Below are positions 63,239-64,000 of a stretch of 64,000 bases of DNA, one piece after another. The stretch is from Apoda limacodes. Lineage: Eukaryota; Arthropoda; Insecta; Lepidoptera; Limacodidae. The position numbers and the translations under genes are program-made. How positions within the stretch are numbered: the stretch's first letter is position 1; each line of letters opens with the position of its first letter. Below the pieces are notes generated by a model. It was not told where the DNA came from. It did not search any database and was given only the letters and a program-made list of their open reading frames with translations. The stretch lies in the NCBI GenBank assembly GCA_946406115.1, contig OX291553.1, positions 9,677,001 to 9,741,000 of the forward strand. Direction: 5' to 3'.

Positions 63239-64000
63239 TTAGCTACTGTAATCTACTGAAACATTACGATTTTTATCTATTTCAATAACATTATCAAATT
63301 CAGCATACACTATACAGTTTATTGTTTGTATGAGTGCTGCTTCAAAACGAACTTCAAGTCTTACGCTTCCATGTCTAATAAGATTCCAATGAGACGTAGA
63401 ACTAGCTGATAAGTCTGGAGTTAAATCAAATGCCATCAAACAATATCCATTTGCATATTGTTCCCTAGAAATAGCATTACCATCATTCAAAAAGTGAATA
63501 CCTGACCCGGAAAATAGTGTATGGTAAGCTGTGGTAAATATATTGTTGTGAAACATTGGTTGTAAAGCTTTTGATGGTATTTGTTGACCATCTATATACA
63601 AACTAAATGTATTTATTCCATAGTTTTCAAAGTTAAAAGGGTTTCTGTTAAAACTTCCATTAAAAGCAGCATTGTTTACAAAACCTATTATACACCTTTT
63701 TGGAACTTGACCAATAAATATGTTATCAAGCGTTTTTCCCTGAACTCCTGAAGGTATTGTGAGCACTTTGACTTCAGCTCTGGTTATAGGATACTTAGCG
63801 GTCGTTGCACTTAAAACTTTTTGATGTGCTAATAATACACTTGGACTAATTTTTGCTCTACGAACTATAAGTGTAGCGTCAGTAAAAGTAACTTTCAGTT
63901 TAGCATCAGCACCAGCCATAAGATTAAAACTTTCTCTTGATCGTACTAGTTTAAGACTAATTTCAACACCATTTATCAGAAACTTTTCTTGATTAAACAA
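63239..64000 (-). CDS. Polinton/adintovirus major capsid protein, C-terminal part
   Basis: 253 codons are open from the right edge (the edge codon is TTG, not a start) to TAA at 63239-63241. The stretch resembles the capsid protein of arthropod Polintons, often annotated as 'F54H12.2-like': LKLVRSRESFNLM, SPSVLLAHQKVL, NPFNFENYGINTFSLYIDGQ, AFDLTPDLS, and the terminal YAEFDNVIEIDKNRNV. In Polintons this protein is predicted to form the double jelly-roll hexon of an icosahedral capsid. There is no interruption, so this copy kept its coding capacity over the visible part. The N-terminal part lies outside the window. Confidence 0.85.
   Translation of the reverse strand: MFNQEKFLINGVEISLKLVRSRESFNLMAGADAKLKVTFTDATLIVRRAKISPSVLLAHQKVLSATTAKYPITRAEVKVLTIPSGVQGKTLDNIFIGQVPKRCIIGFVNNAAFNGSFNRNPFNFENYGINTFSLYIDGQQIPSKALQPMFHNNIFTTAYHTLFSGSGIHFLNDGNAISREQYANGYCLMAFDLTPDLSASSTSHWNLIRHGSVRLEVRFEAALIQTINCIVYAEFDNVIEIDKNRNVSVDYSS

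Larger units (their letters stand above)
61457..64000. mobile_element. Polinton/Maverick-type element (adintovirus-like), left part
   Basis: An adenovirus-type cysteine protease and a double jelly-roll major capsid protein lie next to each other on the minus strand, a combination that defines Polintons/Mavericks and the related adintoviruses. A small plus-strand gene lies between them and a GC-rich terminal region with tandem repeats. The element continues past the right edge, where the packaging ATPase, protein-primed DNA polymerase and integrase would be expected. The left boundary is approximate. All visible frames are open, so it is a young or conserved copy. Confidence 0.8.

Overview
This is a piece of an insect nuclear genome, almost certainly a lepidopteran (moth or butterfly). 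The signs are AT-rich DNA, short exons separated by very long introns full of repeats, and several dispersed repeat families that I know from Lepidoptera: the GGGTTCCGTACC / CCGTCCGTCC family, the 'TAGCTTTTGCCCGCGG ... TTATAATATTAGTA' family, tRNA-derived SINEs, and LINE 3' ends followed by 'GTGGTATAAAA'. There are no prokaryotic features. I cannot name the species.

Left half (641-35876, minus strand): one host gene, the N-terminal part of a cadherin-domain receptor tyrosine kinase of the Cad96Ca/Stitcher type. Six coding exons join with consistent phases into 391 residues: signal peptide, one cadherin repeat, a low-complexity linker, a transmembrane helix, a juxtamembrane segment and the kinase N-lobe (GEGAFG loop, VAVK lysine, alpha-C glutamate). 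The signal peptide lies alone at about 35.8 kb, separated from the cadherin exon by a 28.8-kb intron. The kinase C-lobe lies beyond the left edge. A probable 5'UTR exon (35877-36041) carries two short uORFs.

The long first intron and the 25 kb upstream of the gene hold mobile-element debris and no other recognisable host gene. Elements include a 5'-truncated LINE with an open reverse transcriptase C-terminus (11198-12394) and relics of it; a DD41D-type mariner-like element with near-perfect TIRs but a deleted transposase (15158-16155), nested in another repeat; a TTAA-flanked MITE (4599-4885); two hAT-type MITEs (34018-34491 and 59947-60635, the latter filled with AAGACC/GGTCTT hexamer arrays and flanked by a perfect 8-bp duplication); a tRNA-derived SINE; foldback elements; degenerate 16-bp and 42-bp minisatellites; and a decayed transposon gene (46981-47690).

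Right end (about 61.4-64.0 kb): the edge of a Polinton/Maverick-type element (adintovirus-like endogenous DNA virus). It has an intact adenovirus-type cysteine protease gene, the C-terminal part of a major capsid protein gene that stays open to the window edge, and, convergent to them, a small two-exon gene of unknown function behind a TATA-like promoter. A 49-50-bp tandem repeat lies in the GC-rich terminal region. Unlike the older repeats, these genes are uninterrupted.
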